The position numbers and the translations under genes were made by a program. Below, in pieces: positions 22,770 to 34,055 of a DNA stretch of 64,000 nt. The notes under the pieces were generated by a model. That model searched no databases. It was not told the DNA's origin and saw nothing but the letters and a program-made list of their open reading frames with translations. The stretch lies in NCBI GenBank assembly GCA_003254925.1, contig QANZ01047720.1, forward strand, positions 1-64,000, read 5' to 3'. The first letter of the stretch is position 1. The number at the start of each line of letters is the position of its first letter. The stretch is from Chamaecrista fasciculata (lineage: Eukaryota; Streptophyta; Magnoliopsida; Fabales; Fabaceae).

Positions 22770-23046
22770 GAGTAAACTATCAAATTGGTCCCTGGATTAT
22801 TGACTCGCTGACAGATTGGTCCTCGAATTTATGAAATTGACAAATAGGTCCCCGAATTTTTCTAACGTTAGTCAAATAGGTCCCCAAATAACATGCACAG
22901 AAGGACCTATTTGACAAATGTTAGAAAAATTCGGGGACCTATTTGACTCGTTAGAAAAATTTAAGGACCTATTTGTTAATTTCCTAAATTCGGGAACCAA
23001 TCTGTCAGCGAGCCAATAATCCAGGGACCAATTTAGTAGTTTACTC
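22770..23046. mobile_element. GAGTAAAC foldback miniature element, 277 bp
   Basis: The near-complete inverted repeat starts GAGTAAACTA and ends TAGTTTACTC. It is flanked by a perfect 10-bp duplication GTTATTATTG (22760-22769; 23047-23056). Arms read ATTGGTCC...GACTCGCTGACAGATTGGTCC and its inverse, so an RNA copy would make a long hairpin. It is closely similar to 58545-58851 in the WRKY intron. A 9-10 bp duplication suggests a Mutator-type mobiliser, which is inference. Confidence 0.92.
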
Positions 23047-23056
23047 GTTATTATTG

Positions 23057-23583
23057 TTTATTACAAATGCATAATTGCATACATATATATGGTTTGAAGT
23101 TTTCGCTATATATGTATTTAATTAAATATCGTGTCAAACACTATATATATATAATTATATATTAACACACGTTTAATTAATTCAAATAGGGTATACCTAC
23201 AAATTAAAGTATGAATATTTCAAAATATTTTATCAGAAAAAAAGGATATATATATATATAGTGATATACATATATATAAGTATATATTCCAAGTCCAATA
23301 ATAATCCATGAGTTTGGCTAAATAGGAAAAACAGCATTGAACAGCTAGACTTGAACAAACGTGGACCCAATTATACATAAAAGTTGTTGATGAACTCATT
23401 ACGAGTGTGAAATCATCTTAAATATATATTCCAAGGAAGTTGATTTTGTCCTTCAATGACATAAAAATATGTTGAAATGTACACATATATGTCATATATA
23501 TGTGCATGAGCTTTTGATTGTGATAAGCTTTTAGTTTCAAAGAAAACTCTTCTCAGTCAAAGTAGAGCAAAGGATGCAGTTGA

Positions 23584-23615
<32 letters not shown>

Positions 23616-24394
23616 ATTAATGATCTGATTACAGAAAGAAGATAGATTTCTCAATTTAATTAGTCTATAAAAGAATAAAAAATAAAATTATAAGATTTGA
23701 ATCACTAAAAAAAATATAATTACAATTTGTACCAATATATATATATAATTACAGTTGATTTAATTATTTTATTAAAGATACAAACTAATTTTCAATAACA
23801 AATATATATTGTGATTATGAATTTTTTTTTACATTACACTTAATAATTAATAACAAAAATTATATTTGATGTTAAATTTGAATTAATATATTAATAAAAA
23901 GACCAAAATAATTATAAACACGTGTTTTAGGAACTAAATTTTATAATATTATCTTTTAAAATTTAGATACTAAATTAAAAAAATCTATAATTTTGGTGGA
24001 CAAAACTATATATTTATATAATTGGGGTTTTGATTTTCATAATTTGTTTGGTAGGAACACCAAGATTTTCCTTTTCCTCTTTCTTTGTCTCTCTCTAAAA
24101 CATAATTGGCCCACCCATTTTCTAATAAGCAGTAAGAGAGCTAGGCCATTAAAGAGACCAAAGTTAAAGAATAACGTGGTAAGACATTGAACTTCTCACT
24201 TTTCTGCATGTGCAATAATATTGCATGTGAACTAAGAAAATAGTACCAATAATGAATTGAAGAACACTTTTTCATTATTTTCCTTTTTTCTTTTTTTCTT
24301 TTTTAATAATGCATGGCTTGGTCTGGGAAGTCTCTGGTCGTCAGCTATAGTTAACTTTTTGACTAAGGTTGAACTGATCATTATAATTAGAATT
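23057..24394. other. AT-rich spacer
   Basis: No gene seen. Contains TA runs (near 23590 and 23740) and an 85-bp phrase (23202-23286) nearly identical to 10178-10257 on the other side of Gypsy-A. Confidence 0.6.
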
Positions 24395-25242
24395 AAGGCC
24401 AAATACTCATATGGGGAAAATTTTAAATTGGTCCTAATAATTGTTTCATTTGTTTCAAACTAATTTTGCATGTTTTCGTAATTTTTTAATTTTAATCTCA
24501 AACTATTGAATATGTGATTTTATTGTTCTTGATTAAAGCTCGAATGCAACGAATATAAAGTTATTGTGTTGTATTTGATGAATCATTTTTTTTATCTAGT
24601 TGAGATCGAATCACGTAAGTCGGTCGCTTGTTTCATAGTAAAACGAGTGAAGTTGGTCAATTATATCGTTTAACTATGAATGCGACGAATTCGAACTATG
24701 TGTTACTCTTAAGGAGCTCTTTCTATATCCAATAATAGAGATTAAACGAGGTCAAATCATGCCAAGAAAGTAAAAAAAAATCCTACTAAAAGTGACAAAT
24801 CCTGGAAGATGAATATTTTATCTTTTTTTAATACAATTTCACTTTATTTGTTGATGGTCTCAATTGTATATAGAAATAACTCCTCAAGAATAACATATAT
24901 ATATATATATAGTTTCACACTTGTCGCATTCGTATTCAGAGATGTATAGTCAACTTTATTCGTTTTACTATGAAACAAGCAACTCACTTTGAGGATCCAA
25001 TTTGACTTTGTCAGCTAACGACACTAATTAGATAGATAAATGACTCATCAAAAGCAACCTGCAAGTTTAGACTCTCATCGCATTCACACTTGAAATGACA
25101 GATATATGATTATATTCAGTAATTTATAACGAGAAGTGAAAAGTCATGGAAACATATAGGACTAATCTAAAACAAATGAAACATTTAAGACTAATTTAAA
25201 ATTTACCACATATTTTTGGGAGCAATGTGAGTATTTGACCTA
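24395..25242. repeat. Large foldback element, about 850 bp
   Basis: Begins aaggccaaatactcatatgg...aaattttaaattggtcctaat and ends ...attttgggagcaatgtgagtatttgacct, an imperfect inverse. Inner arms are also inverted (cattcgaactatg/agttgaccaattatatcg-type phrases). No open frame. The family resembles 34056-34900. No clear target duplication found. Confidence 0.65.
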
Positions 25243-25262
25243 AAATTAAATAACCCTAAGTT
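25104..25262. repeat. Direct repeat, copy 1 (159 bp)
   Basis: Nearly identical to 25950-26107 (end of the foldback plus ccctaagtt). The two copies flank a 687-bp insert. Confidence 0.9.
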
Positions 25263-25949
25263 ACGGAAGGAGCACAAGATAGATCGAATCGGAAGATCGG
25301 ATCCAGGATCGTAAGATCCTAGTTTTTTTTAAAAAAATAATATATACGTAATAACATTAATTTTTTAGTAATATTAAAAGAAAATCTATTATTTGATCTG
25401 AGTTTACATCGTGTCAACTAATTAGTCCTTAAATTATTACAATTGTCAACGATTTGGTCCCTGAGTCAAATTCAAGGACCAAAAGGTAACAAAGGGACCA
25501 AATAGTATAAATTTAATACCAATTTAGAGAAAAAAGTGTAAAATCAACTAAAATTTGGGGACCAAATAATATTAATTTATAAGTATAAATTCAGGGACCA
25601 AAAAGTATAAAATTAGTTTAAATTTAGGGACCAAATAGTTGATGATTGAAATATTTCAGGGATCAAATCGTGTATTTTGATTATTGAGGGACTGATTAGT
25701 TGACTCGGTGTAAATTTAGAGACCAAATAGTATGTTTTCTCTAAAAAAAATGTCAAAATGCGAAGAAAAATAAAAAAAAAATTAAAATCTGACCAAGATC
25801 TCCAGGATCTTGCGATCCTACAATCCTACCCAAAAAATCGCGATCCTACTACGATCTCAGTCATTTCCGATCCTATGTGCAATCTGGCAAGGTAGACCTT
25901 ATTAAGATCTCGATCTTACGATCTAAGATCTCGATCTTGATTACCTTGA
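25263..25949. repeat. Insert rich in GGATC/GATCC motifs with nested foldback
   Basis: Outer zones are filled with AAGATCC/GGATCTT and CGATCCTA phrases (25280-25320; 25795-25945). Inside lies a foldback (about 25399-25722) with ends TTTACATCGTGTCAACTAATTAGTCC and the inverse of TTTACACCGAGTCAACTAATCAGTCC. No coding frame. Possibly a miniature element that received a second one. Confidence 0.6.
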
Positions 25950-26107
25950 TATGATTATATTCAGTAATTTATGACGAGAAGTGAAAAGTCATAGAAACAT
26001 ATAGGACCAATCTAAAACAAATGAAACATTTAAGACTAATTTAAAATTTACCACATGTTTTTGGGAGCAATGTGAGTATTCGACCTAAAATTAAATAACC
26101 CTAAGTT
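25950..26107. repeat. Direct repeat, copy 2 (158 bp)
   Basis: Second copy of 25104-25262, differing at a handful of positions (for example ataacgag/atgacgag, tatttgacc/tattcgacc). Confidence 0.9.
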
Positions 26108-27222
26108 TAATTAAATAAGTAGAAAATTAACTTTTTACCTAATTATTGTGACAGTAATGTAGTTGTCACGGTAATTGAAGTTTGCAAGATGCAACTGCAC
26201 CCGGTCAACCGGTAATTACGATTGGCAATGATTGATTGTTATATATAGATTTTTTCTGCAATTATAAACGTAATTAAAAATTACAACTAATAAAACAAAT
26301 AAAAAATAAATTATCACGTTCACGTCTTTGTCCTTTGTTATAAGCAAAGGGACCCATAATTAACCTAGTGATTTAACGTTAAACTTATCTTCCATGAATG
26401 TTGACTATATAACTGAGCATGCCATGAGTTTTAAATAATAGATCGATGACAAAAAGTTACAATAAATCCATATATATAGTTTAATTTTAAAAACTTTATC
26501 ATTAATTTTATTTAAAATTTTTTAAAAAAAATTAAGATTTAATTTAACTAACATTTAAAATTAGACTATGTGATTATTTTTATTAAAAAGATTACATCAC
26601 ATGTTAAATTAATAATAATAGTGTTGAGTATTCAATAATAATGAAATGGCAACCAATATATATCAACTTTTTTAAAATTCAAGATTTATTTAACTAATTA
26701 TATATCAACACAAATAAAATATACAATTTTTAGAGAACCTTATTCATCATCAAATTGGAATTTGAAATACATACTGACATGTATTTAACTTCCACTTATA
26801 TGAATATTAATAGCATGGTTTTATTTTTATAAAGATAGAAATGTGTATTTAAGTATAAATTTCTATTTATATATGTACATCTTGCATGTCTTTAAGGGCA
26901 AATTACTTGAAAGAAACATTTTTAAAAAATCTCAATGGTGCCACATAATTAAGTTGAAAACATATGAAAATGTATTTGATGATTATCTTTGAAGCTTTCG
27001 ACATCATCAGTTGACAAATACCAAAGGACTAGATTTATATAAAGGCTTATCATATTTTTATATCAATTTAATCATTAAAAATAATATATGTAACAAAGAC
27101 TTTTTCCATAACTAATGGAGAGAGAATATATATATATATATATATATATAAACTTAAAACCTATATTTGGTTTCACTTGAATTTAGTATTAAGTAATTAA
27201 ATTATATGCAGAGACAGATCTT
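26108..27222. other. AT-rich spacer
   Basis: No gene or structured repeat recognised; a TA run lies near 27127-27150. It ends at the Copia-2 target site ATCTC (27223-27227). Confidence 0.55.
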
Positions 27223-27227
27223 ATCTC

Positions 27228-27346
27228 TATAGGAATAGAAGGCTTTAGAATATTCTTTGTTGTGTATATATCTGTACTATGGCATACCCTATTGGAATGA
27301 GAAAGCATTATTCAGTATTTTACCCTTTCTTTGCTTAGCTCTTTTA
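27228..27346 (+). mobile_element. Copia-2 5' LTR (119 bp)
   Basis: TATAGGAATAGAAGG...TTGCTTAGCTCTTTTA. Boundaries are set by the target duplication outside and the PBS inside. Very short for a Copia LTR. TATATATCTGTAC inside may serve as TATA box. Confidence 0.88.
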
Positions 27347-27358
27347 TGGTATCAGAGC
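27347..27358 (+). other. Copia-2 primer binding site
   Basis: TGGTATCAGAGC, the initiator-Met tRNA type PBS, directly touching the LTR end without spacer bases. Confidence 0.9.
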
Positions 27359-27377
27359 CGCTATCAGTCTATCAACT

Positions 27378-28490
27378 GTGGCCGATTCCAGCACTGCTTC
27401 CCAAATTGCCCCTCCTCAAGCATCCACTCCGATCCCAACATCTTCTTCTTCTCTTTTCCCTCTAGCTACTTCTTCCCAGAAATATGGTCCACACCCTGTT
27501 TCTGTCATGCTAGAGGAAGATAACTTTCTTCCATGGAAGCAACAGGCCCTACCAACTATTCGTGGGTACAAGTTGCAACAGTTCTTGCTTGGTGACAGTG
27601 CTATTCCTCCAAAGTATGATTCTGATGCTGCTGAAGCTGAAGGTCGATTTAGTTAGAAGTATCTTCTCTGGGAGCAATAGGATCAACTCCTTCTTTCCTG
27701 GCTCCTCTCTTCAATGTCCGATGGAATGATGACTATGATGGTAGGATCTGAATATGCCTATGAGGTATGGAACAAGTTAGAGGTATTTTTTGCTTCAAGA
27801 ACTAAAGTTAAGGTGAAACAATTTAAAACCCAACTTCGCACTCTTAAAAAAGGCACTCTGAAGATGAATGAGTTTTTGCTAAAAATCAAGAAAACAGTTG
27901 ATTGTTTATTTTCAGTAGGTTCTCGTGTTTCGACTGCTGATCATATTGAAGCTATTTTGGAAGGTTTACCACCAGAATATAATGCTTTTATAGTCTTAGT
28001 TACTTCTAGAACTGACCCATATACTGTGACTGAAATTGAAAGTTTGTTAGTTGCTCAGGAAGAAAGGATTGAGAAATATAAAAAGGATCTTGAAGTTTCA
28101 TCTACTATGAGTGCTAATCTAGCTCAAACTCAAAACAAATCTACTACTGTCAAAACTGGTTCTCAGAATTCTTCTGCTGCTCAGTCCAACTCTCAGCCTC
28201 GAGCTCCCTTCAATCCAGCATTTGGTGGTCATTTTGGTAGAGGAGCTGCCAGAGGAGGTAGAGGAGCTGCCTTTGGTCGTGGTCGTGGCTACTACAACAA
28301 TAATAGTAGGCTTCAATGTCAGCTTTGTGGGAAGTCAGGTCACATGGCCTGGCAGTGTTTCCACAGATTTAATCAACAATTCATCAGTCCATTTTCTCAA
28401 GTAGCACCTCGTCAGCAGCATCCTTCAAACACCTTCGATTTTCAGTCTAACCCTACAGCTATGATGGCTACACCTTCTTCTGTGTTTGAT
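27378..28490 (+). pseudogene. Copia-2 gag
   Basis: Starts MADSSTASQIAPP at 27378. LEEDNFLPWKQQALPTIRGYKL is typical of Copia gag. Two TAG codons (about 27654 and 27678) break it, after which the frame continues (27714 on) with YEVWNKLEVFFASRTKVKVKQFKTQL, the UBN2/retrotransposon gag region, then EAILEGLPPEYNAFI. A Gly/Arg-rich stretch precedes the zinc knuckle CQLCGKSGHMAWQC (C-x2-C-x4-H-x4-C, near 28317-28358). Particle protein and RNA binding. Confidence 0.9.
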
Positions 28491-29510
28491 GCTTCATGGT
28501 ATCCTGATTCAGGAGCTAGTAACCACATCACTCCAGATCTCTCCAATGTCACCAACAGGACTGCTTATAATGGTACTGAACAGGTTTATTTGGCTGATGG
28601 AACATGTATCTATATCTCACACTTAGGTTGTGCTAAGGTGCAACAACCACATTCTTCTTCTCCACCTTTATTTTTAAATCAACTTCTTCATGTTCCTTCT
28701 GCCTCAAAAAATTTGATTAGTGTCTCTAAGTTTGCTTCTGATAACAATATCTTTTTTGAGTTCCACCCTCACACTTGTTTTGTCAAATGCCAAGATTCCA
28801 AGAAGATTTTAATCTAGGAAATTGTTAAAGATGGGCTTTACTTGTTTCCCAATCTGCAGCTTGCACACTCTTCATCAACTCCTCGCTATTCTGCCTTGTC
28901 TGCTTAATTTGTGGCATTGTCGTTTAGGACATTCCTCTACTTCTGTTGTCAATTCTGTTATAAACAGTTGTAATCTTCCTTCATTCAATAAAGTGCAAAA
29001 TTTTCTTTGTTCTTCATGTTGTTTAGCTAAAACTCATAGACTTCCATATACTAAATCTACTACTGTTTACAATCATCCCTTTCAGCTTGTGCATGCTGAT
29101 GTGTGGGGTCCTGCACCCATTGAGTCCTTTAATGGCTACTCTTACTTTGTGCATTTCATTGATGAACACACTAAATTTGCATGGCTGTATCTTCTTAAGC
29201 ATAAGTCTGAAGTATCTAAAATTTTTTCACAATTCAAAGCTATGGTTGAGGTACAGTTTAACACAAAAATTAAGTTTCTGCAAACTGACAACGGGGGTGA
29301 ATTCGTTGCTTTATCATCTTTGCTTAATTCTAGTGGCATTTAACATCGAATGTCCTGTCCATACACTCCCCAGCAGAATGGTACTACTGAAAGAAAAAAT
29401 AGACATATAGTTGAACTTGGTTGGGCAATGCTTGCTCATGCTTCTACGCCTCTCAAGTTTTGGGATGAGGCTTTTCTTACATCCATTCATCTTATCAATC
29501 GCTTACTGAT
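28491..29510 (+). pseudogene. Copia-2 protease and partial integrase
   Basis: Protease site WYPDSGASNHIT (DSG) near 28497. After a stop and frame change near 28815-28910, integrase zinc binding LWHCRLGH...CSSCC, then core HADVWGP and TDNGGEF, a TAA at 29341 in place of a residue that is normally coded, then CPYTPQQNGTTERKN with the catalytic Glu. Similarity stops at HLINRLL near 29505. Nothing of RT is left. Not functional. Confidence 0.9.
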
Positions 29511-31000
29511 CTGTCCATACTCTATCATGCATTTTAGTGACATTTAGGGGCATTTTATATACATTTGGGAGCTAATTGCATGCCTTTATAACCTTTTATG
29601 ATAGAATATAATGCTTAGAGGTTTATTGCTTATTAGGACTAATTTATGATAGATTTTGTGATTTTTATCGTGTTAATTCTTTCATTTGTTTTATCACTCT
29701 AATCTTGAGGAATCACTTAATCTTTAATGTTTTTGGAAGGTTTAAATTAAGCCTTAAGCTTGGGAAACCTCATGGAAGAGCCAAGGATGCAAGGAAAGGA
29801 GCCAAGGACCAATTCAACAATGTTTTTAGCTGCTCAGCAGAGTTGGCCGTTGGAAAGCCGCCACCTTCATAACGGCGGACCAACGACCTTTGTCCCAAAA
29901 AGTTTTGGATTTTAAGCCCAAGCCCATTTCTCCAAGATCCAACCCGGCCCAGCCTCAGAATGACCTGAAATTTAACTGCAATCAGGGTCCTTAGGGTTTC
30001 TTACCACATTAGCACATATTCCCCAACGTCCATCACCATTCTCCTCTCTTCCCTTTACCATTTTCATCACTTTCAAGCTTCTTCTTGGTGGCTATGGCTA
30101 TTTGGCTTGGGTTTGGGCTTGGTGGAGCTCATTTCTTCACCATGAGTAGCTGAATCTTCTTGCCCAAAGGATAATCAAGGGAGGCTAGAGCTTTGTTCTT
30201 CATTGGAGGGAGTTTTCTTACACAATTCTTAGTTATTTCTAGGTTTCTTCTCTCTATGGTTTAGGAGATGAACTTTGATGTAATTATGAATGCTTGACTT
30301 TGTATTGAGGGTTAGGAACAATATTTCCATTCACACTTGATTGTAATTACTTGAGTTGATTTTGATTCTTGTTGATTATTATTAGTGTGTGATTATCTCT
30401 AAACAATGGTTGAAATTGTAGAGTTGAGTAACTCTCAATCTAAGTTTATCATCAATGAAATGAGATTTTTGGTTAAATTGTGGAATTATCTTGGTTGAGA
30501 TAGCTTCATGATTGAGTCAAGAGTCTAAGTCTCTTGGTTAGGGACTATCTTAGGATGAGCTTGTGTAGGGTATCTCTCATATCATTTTGAAGTGATGATG
30601 GCCAAACTTGATTATTCCAATGGGTGTTTTCTCATAGTTGTTTAACTTGTTTATCCCTTGTTATCATTTTATTATCATTAGATTTCATTTTAGTCCTTAA
30701 AACTAAAGGCTCTATAGGTTTCCTAGGCATATACTAAAAAGAAAATAATAAATAAATAAAGACTAAATAAAATTAAATAAAATTAGACTCAAACAAATTA
30801 AACAAATAATAAAAGACTCAAAACAAAAAAAACTAAAATAAAAATAATAAAATTCGACTTAACTAAAAAATAAAGACTCAAAATTTCAAAAATAAAGAAA
30901 ATAATTAAAAACAAAGACTCAAAAACGAAAAATTAAAGACTCTAAAAAAAATAAAGACTCAAAAACAAATCACAATTTTCTTAGGAACTCAAGAAAGAGT

Positions 31001-31018
31001 TCCCCGGCAACGGCGCCA
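31001..31018 (-). other. Primer binding site, tRNA-Asp type
   Basis: Minus strand TGGCGCCGTTGCCGGGGA, an exact form of the tRNA-Asp 3' end complement as known in plants, five bases after the inferred LTR end. Confidence 0.85.
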
Positions 31019-31023
31019 AAACT

Positions 31024-32471
31024 TGACCGGACACCCGACGTAAGGTGTCAAATGGATCAAATTTAATTTATACTCGAGCCTCGCAAGTATAAACTATATT
31101 TATTAAAATATAGTATAGATGCGTACCCAAGGTCGAACTCTCGTGGAACTCAATGTGATGAGGTAAGAAGAATTGTGACGAAGACTATAACTTCTATTCT
31201 TGAGGGTTGTCACGATTTAATAAGATATTTAAGAGTCAAAACAATACTTGAGAGAAAACCCTAGAGACGGACTATCATAGTTCGTTCATCATAAAGATTA
31301 GATAATGAATATGCATTTACTTTTCTATGTTAGAACATGTATTTAAACTATAAACACAATCAATCAAACAATAGAGAGGATACAAGGTTAGGATAGGTAA
31401 CTCATCCATGACTGGATTCATGAGCTATTTGCCAAAGCTCTTCGGGACAATTTATATTATTGTCACATCAGAACAATAAACAAACATATCAATGACGATC
31501 CTAATTATGTAAACAAGTTATTGTAAACCACTCTTTAGCAAACCCTAAAGAGCTACTTCGTTAATTGTGAGAGAGACAGACTCCGGGAATGTCAAGGTCC
31601 CATTACTTTAACAAAATATGATCTACGACTTATATATAACAAACTTTAACAATTACACTTGAAAGAGTTAGTCATACCTCATAAATGCAACATCAACATC
31701 TCGACTTAATCAACGAAACATGGTGAACTCAAGTCACATCCTTGAGGCATTCCTCAAATATCTACCTAATTAGTTACTCATGCTCTAAGATGAGAACTAT
31801 TCTATTCTAAAGAGAAAATTGGAGTGAAGTCAGTAAATTGGTGCTTTGAGCGCAGAATGACGACCTCTATTTATAGTGTGGAGTAGTGTGCTTGATCCGC
31901 AAGTTAAGGGAAGAATTTTGCCTCTGGGCCGTGGGCTGCGCCGGCGGCCTAATACGAAGGCGCAGCGAAATATCTGCGATATTTCGATTATATCTTCGTA
32001 TCTTGAATCGTAGCCGTGCAAAACATACTCTACTGCTTCAAAATATTCTGAGCTGCAAGATTTCCCATTCTGAGCCGCTAGCCCAAAGAGACGGCGCAGA
32101 CTCAATATCTTCTGAAGCTTATTTGCTGACGTCATGTTCTAGAATATTCCTGCGCCGTGTGAATCACCGAATCTGGGCCGGCGGCCCACGTGGCGGCGTA
32201 GAGATTTCTTTTGCTCAACGCGATCTTCTTGAATATTCTGATATTTCCCTCCTGGTTTGGCCCTGTTTGGATATCTGAAACACTGAATAAACCATTAAGT
32301 AGCATCTATTTATAAAGTATAATAAATAACGCTAATTAACTCATTTTATCCACTTTATTCCACCATACCTTAGTGTTTCCCTTAGCATATTAATTGGTCT
32401 AATTCTAATATATTATTATTATAAACATACCAAAAGAAGGCCAAATAACTTGTTCACTTTTGGGCTGATCA
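31024..32471 (-). mobile_element. Inferred LTR (1448 bp) next to the tRNA-Asp PBS
   Basis: TG...CA ends read on the minus strand, and a TATAAATAGAGG promoter motif (complement of 31864-31875, about 600 bp from the left end). GC-rich transcript-upstream blocks (31920-32210) lie on the proper side of the TATA box. A single copy, so boundaries rest on PBS spacing only. Confidence 0.6.
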
Positions 32472-32493
32472 ATGAGTTGTATATGATGAGCTG

Positions 32494-32612
32494 TATAGGA
32501 ATAGAAGGCTTTAGAATATTCTTTGCTTTGTATATATCTGTACTATGGCATACCCTATTGGAATGAGAAAGCATTATTCACTATTTTACCCTTTCTTTGC
32601 TTAGCTCCTTTA
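32494..32612 (+). mobile_element. Copia-2 3' LTR (119 bp)
   Basis: Matches 27228-27346 except for about four bases; followed by the ATCTC duplication at 32613-32617. Confidence 0.88.
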
Positions 32613-32669
32613 ATCTCTTAATTTGATTATCCTATTCATAACCCTGACTTTATGGTTAGAAAGTAGAAC

Positions 32670-32670
<1 letters not shown>

Positions 32671-32738
<68 letters not shown>
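32671..32738. repeat. (AAT)n microsatellite
   Basis: About 22 uninterrupted ATA/AAT units. It produces artificial poly-Asn and poly-Leu frames on the two strands. Confidence 0.98.
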
Positions 32739-32740
<2 letters not shown>

Positions 32741-32831
32741 GAACTATTAATATACTTTCGCTAAGAAGTTTTACGGTTTTACCTAAACAAAGAGTTTTTT
32801 TTCTAGTTACACAAGACAAAGCCTAAAGCTA

Positions 32832-33373
32832 AGAGCTAATTAAACGGGGAAAACAAACCTCACTCATGTCCGCAACAGCACGGGAAACACAACCCGAAGG
32901 ACAACAACTAAATTCAATGATCTCTCTTGGCAAAGAATGAGCAAAATTAGCAAGCTAATCTGCAACACCATTTGCTTCCTAAACACATGACAAACCTGAC
33001 AAACCCAACCTCTATCTGAAATCAGCCTCATGCGCTTCACTATCCCAGCAAAGGGGTGTTCTGCGTTAGCGCCTTCAGTGATTAGAACAACTGCAACTTT
33101 GGAATCTGATTCGACAACCAAGTTGGTAACCTCCAAACGCTTAGCAATGCAAAGGGCGTCAAAGATGGCCTGTAGTTCAGCGTGCGTGATAGAAACTTGA
33201 CCGAGGTTATGAGCAAAGCAAACAATCCAAGTCCCAGTATCGTCGCGCAAAACTCCCCCTCCAGTCGCATTGCCATCCCTCCAACAAGAACCATCAGTAT
33301 TAAAGAGTTTTTTGTTTTGAGGTAATTTAAATATTTTCAAATGTGACTTTTCTCCTAAATTTAATTCATCCAA
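32832..33373 (-). pseudogene. LINE-type RNase H relic
   Basis: Minus strand. Catalytic set visible as NTDGS (Asp), ITHAELQAI (Glu), VESDSKVAV (Asp). After CHVFRK the frame shifts by one base into EANGVAD (fourth Asp), followed by a TAG and LANFAHSLPREI. This is the RNase H (RVT_3) tail of plant L1-like LINEs or a related domain. N-terminal reverse transcriptase is not in the window. The tail towards 32832 reads as the C-terminus in the shifted frame. Confidence 0.8.
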
Positions 33374-33640
33374 AATGTTTTTTTAAATATTAAACAGGGA
33401 TATATGGCCTGACTGGTTGAAGTACCAAATTAAATATATATGATTTTATTATGCACATTTAATTTTGGCCAAAAAAAATTATGCACTTTTAATTTTTCTA
33501 ATTTTATGAAAATTTGGCTCCTTCACTTCATAAAATGATATTGAAAAGTTCACATGTTTAATGTTGTGTTCAGTGAAAGCTAATCTTTATCTATTGCGTT
33601 GACCACAAAAGTTTGACCTAATAAAAGCACTTTATATATA

Positions 33641-33913
33641 CTCCCTCCGGTTCTGAATATCTGGTGTTTTAGAAAATCATTTTTGTTCCAAAATATTGAT
33701 GTTTTATAAATTCAAGAGAGCATTAATTATTTTTTTACCATTCTACCCCTATTAAATATAGTAGAGTCATAAATGTATAAACATTTTCCAAGTAATTTAA
33801 TAGGGATAGTTTAGTCATTTTACTTCATTTTTTTCTTCATTCTATGTTGGCTAATCATTTCCTTAATCTGTGTGTAGAAACCTTAAACACCAGATATATA
33901 GAACCGGAGGGAG
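33641..33913. mobile_element. Stowaway-type miniature element, 273 bp
   Basis: Ends CTCCCTCCGGTTCTGAATAT and the inverse (ATATATAGAACCGGAGGGAG), flanked by TA on both sides (33639-33640; 33914-33915). CTCCCTCCG ends with a TA duplication are the hallmark of Stowaway (Tc1/mariner) elements. Confidence 0.93.
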
Positions 33914-34055
33914 TATATATATTGATTGATAAGTCTAAATCTTCACTTCTTCAATTCACAATAAATGATGACCGATCCTAAATATGTTATAATGTTTAAG
34001 GCAACCCATTAATTTAGGATTATGCAACGAAAAAAATTAACTATATTTTTACTCA

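Larger units (their letters stand above)
29511..32471 (-). mobile_element. Fragment of another LTR element inside Copia-2
   Basis: A minus-strand LTR is inferred at 31024-32471: TGATCAGCC start at 32471, end ...GGTCA at 31024, then AGTTT and an 18-bp tRNA-Asp PBS. The internal part (29511-31000) is non-coding: an A-rich run of GACTCAAAA units (30730-30990) and a 1.2-kb segment that, on the plus strand, looks like leader/LTR text (CT-rich near 30030-30060). No partner LTR and no gag-pol frame, so it may be a truncated large non-autonomous (LARD-type) element; inference. The left boundary is uncertain. Confidence 0.55.
27228..32612 (+). mobile_element. Copia-2 LTR retrotransposon with 119-bp LTRs, rearranged
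   Basis: The LTR pair 27228-27346 and 32494-32612 is equal in length with about 4 differences. It is flanked by the perfect 5-bp duplication ATCTC (27223-27227; 32613-32617). LTR ends are TATAGG...TTTA rather than TG...CA. PBS TGGTATCAGAGC follows at once (27347). Gag, protease and the first part of integrase follow. From about 29510 the RT/RNase H half is gone, and a piece of another LTR element (to 32471) lies there. Copia order and the iMet PBS support the family; lineage not assigned. Confidence 0.9.

Noticed and set aside
31001..31018. tRNA gene fragment
   Set aside because: Only the 3' end complement is present and it sits next to an LTR end; it is a primer binding site.
32610..32826. 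Poly-Asn and poly-Leu frames
   Set aside because: Product of the AAT microsatellite.
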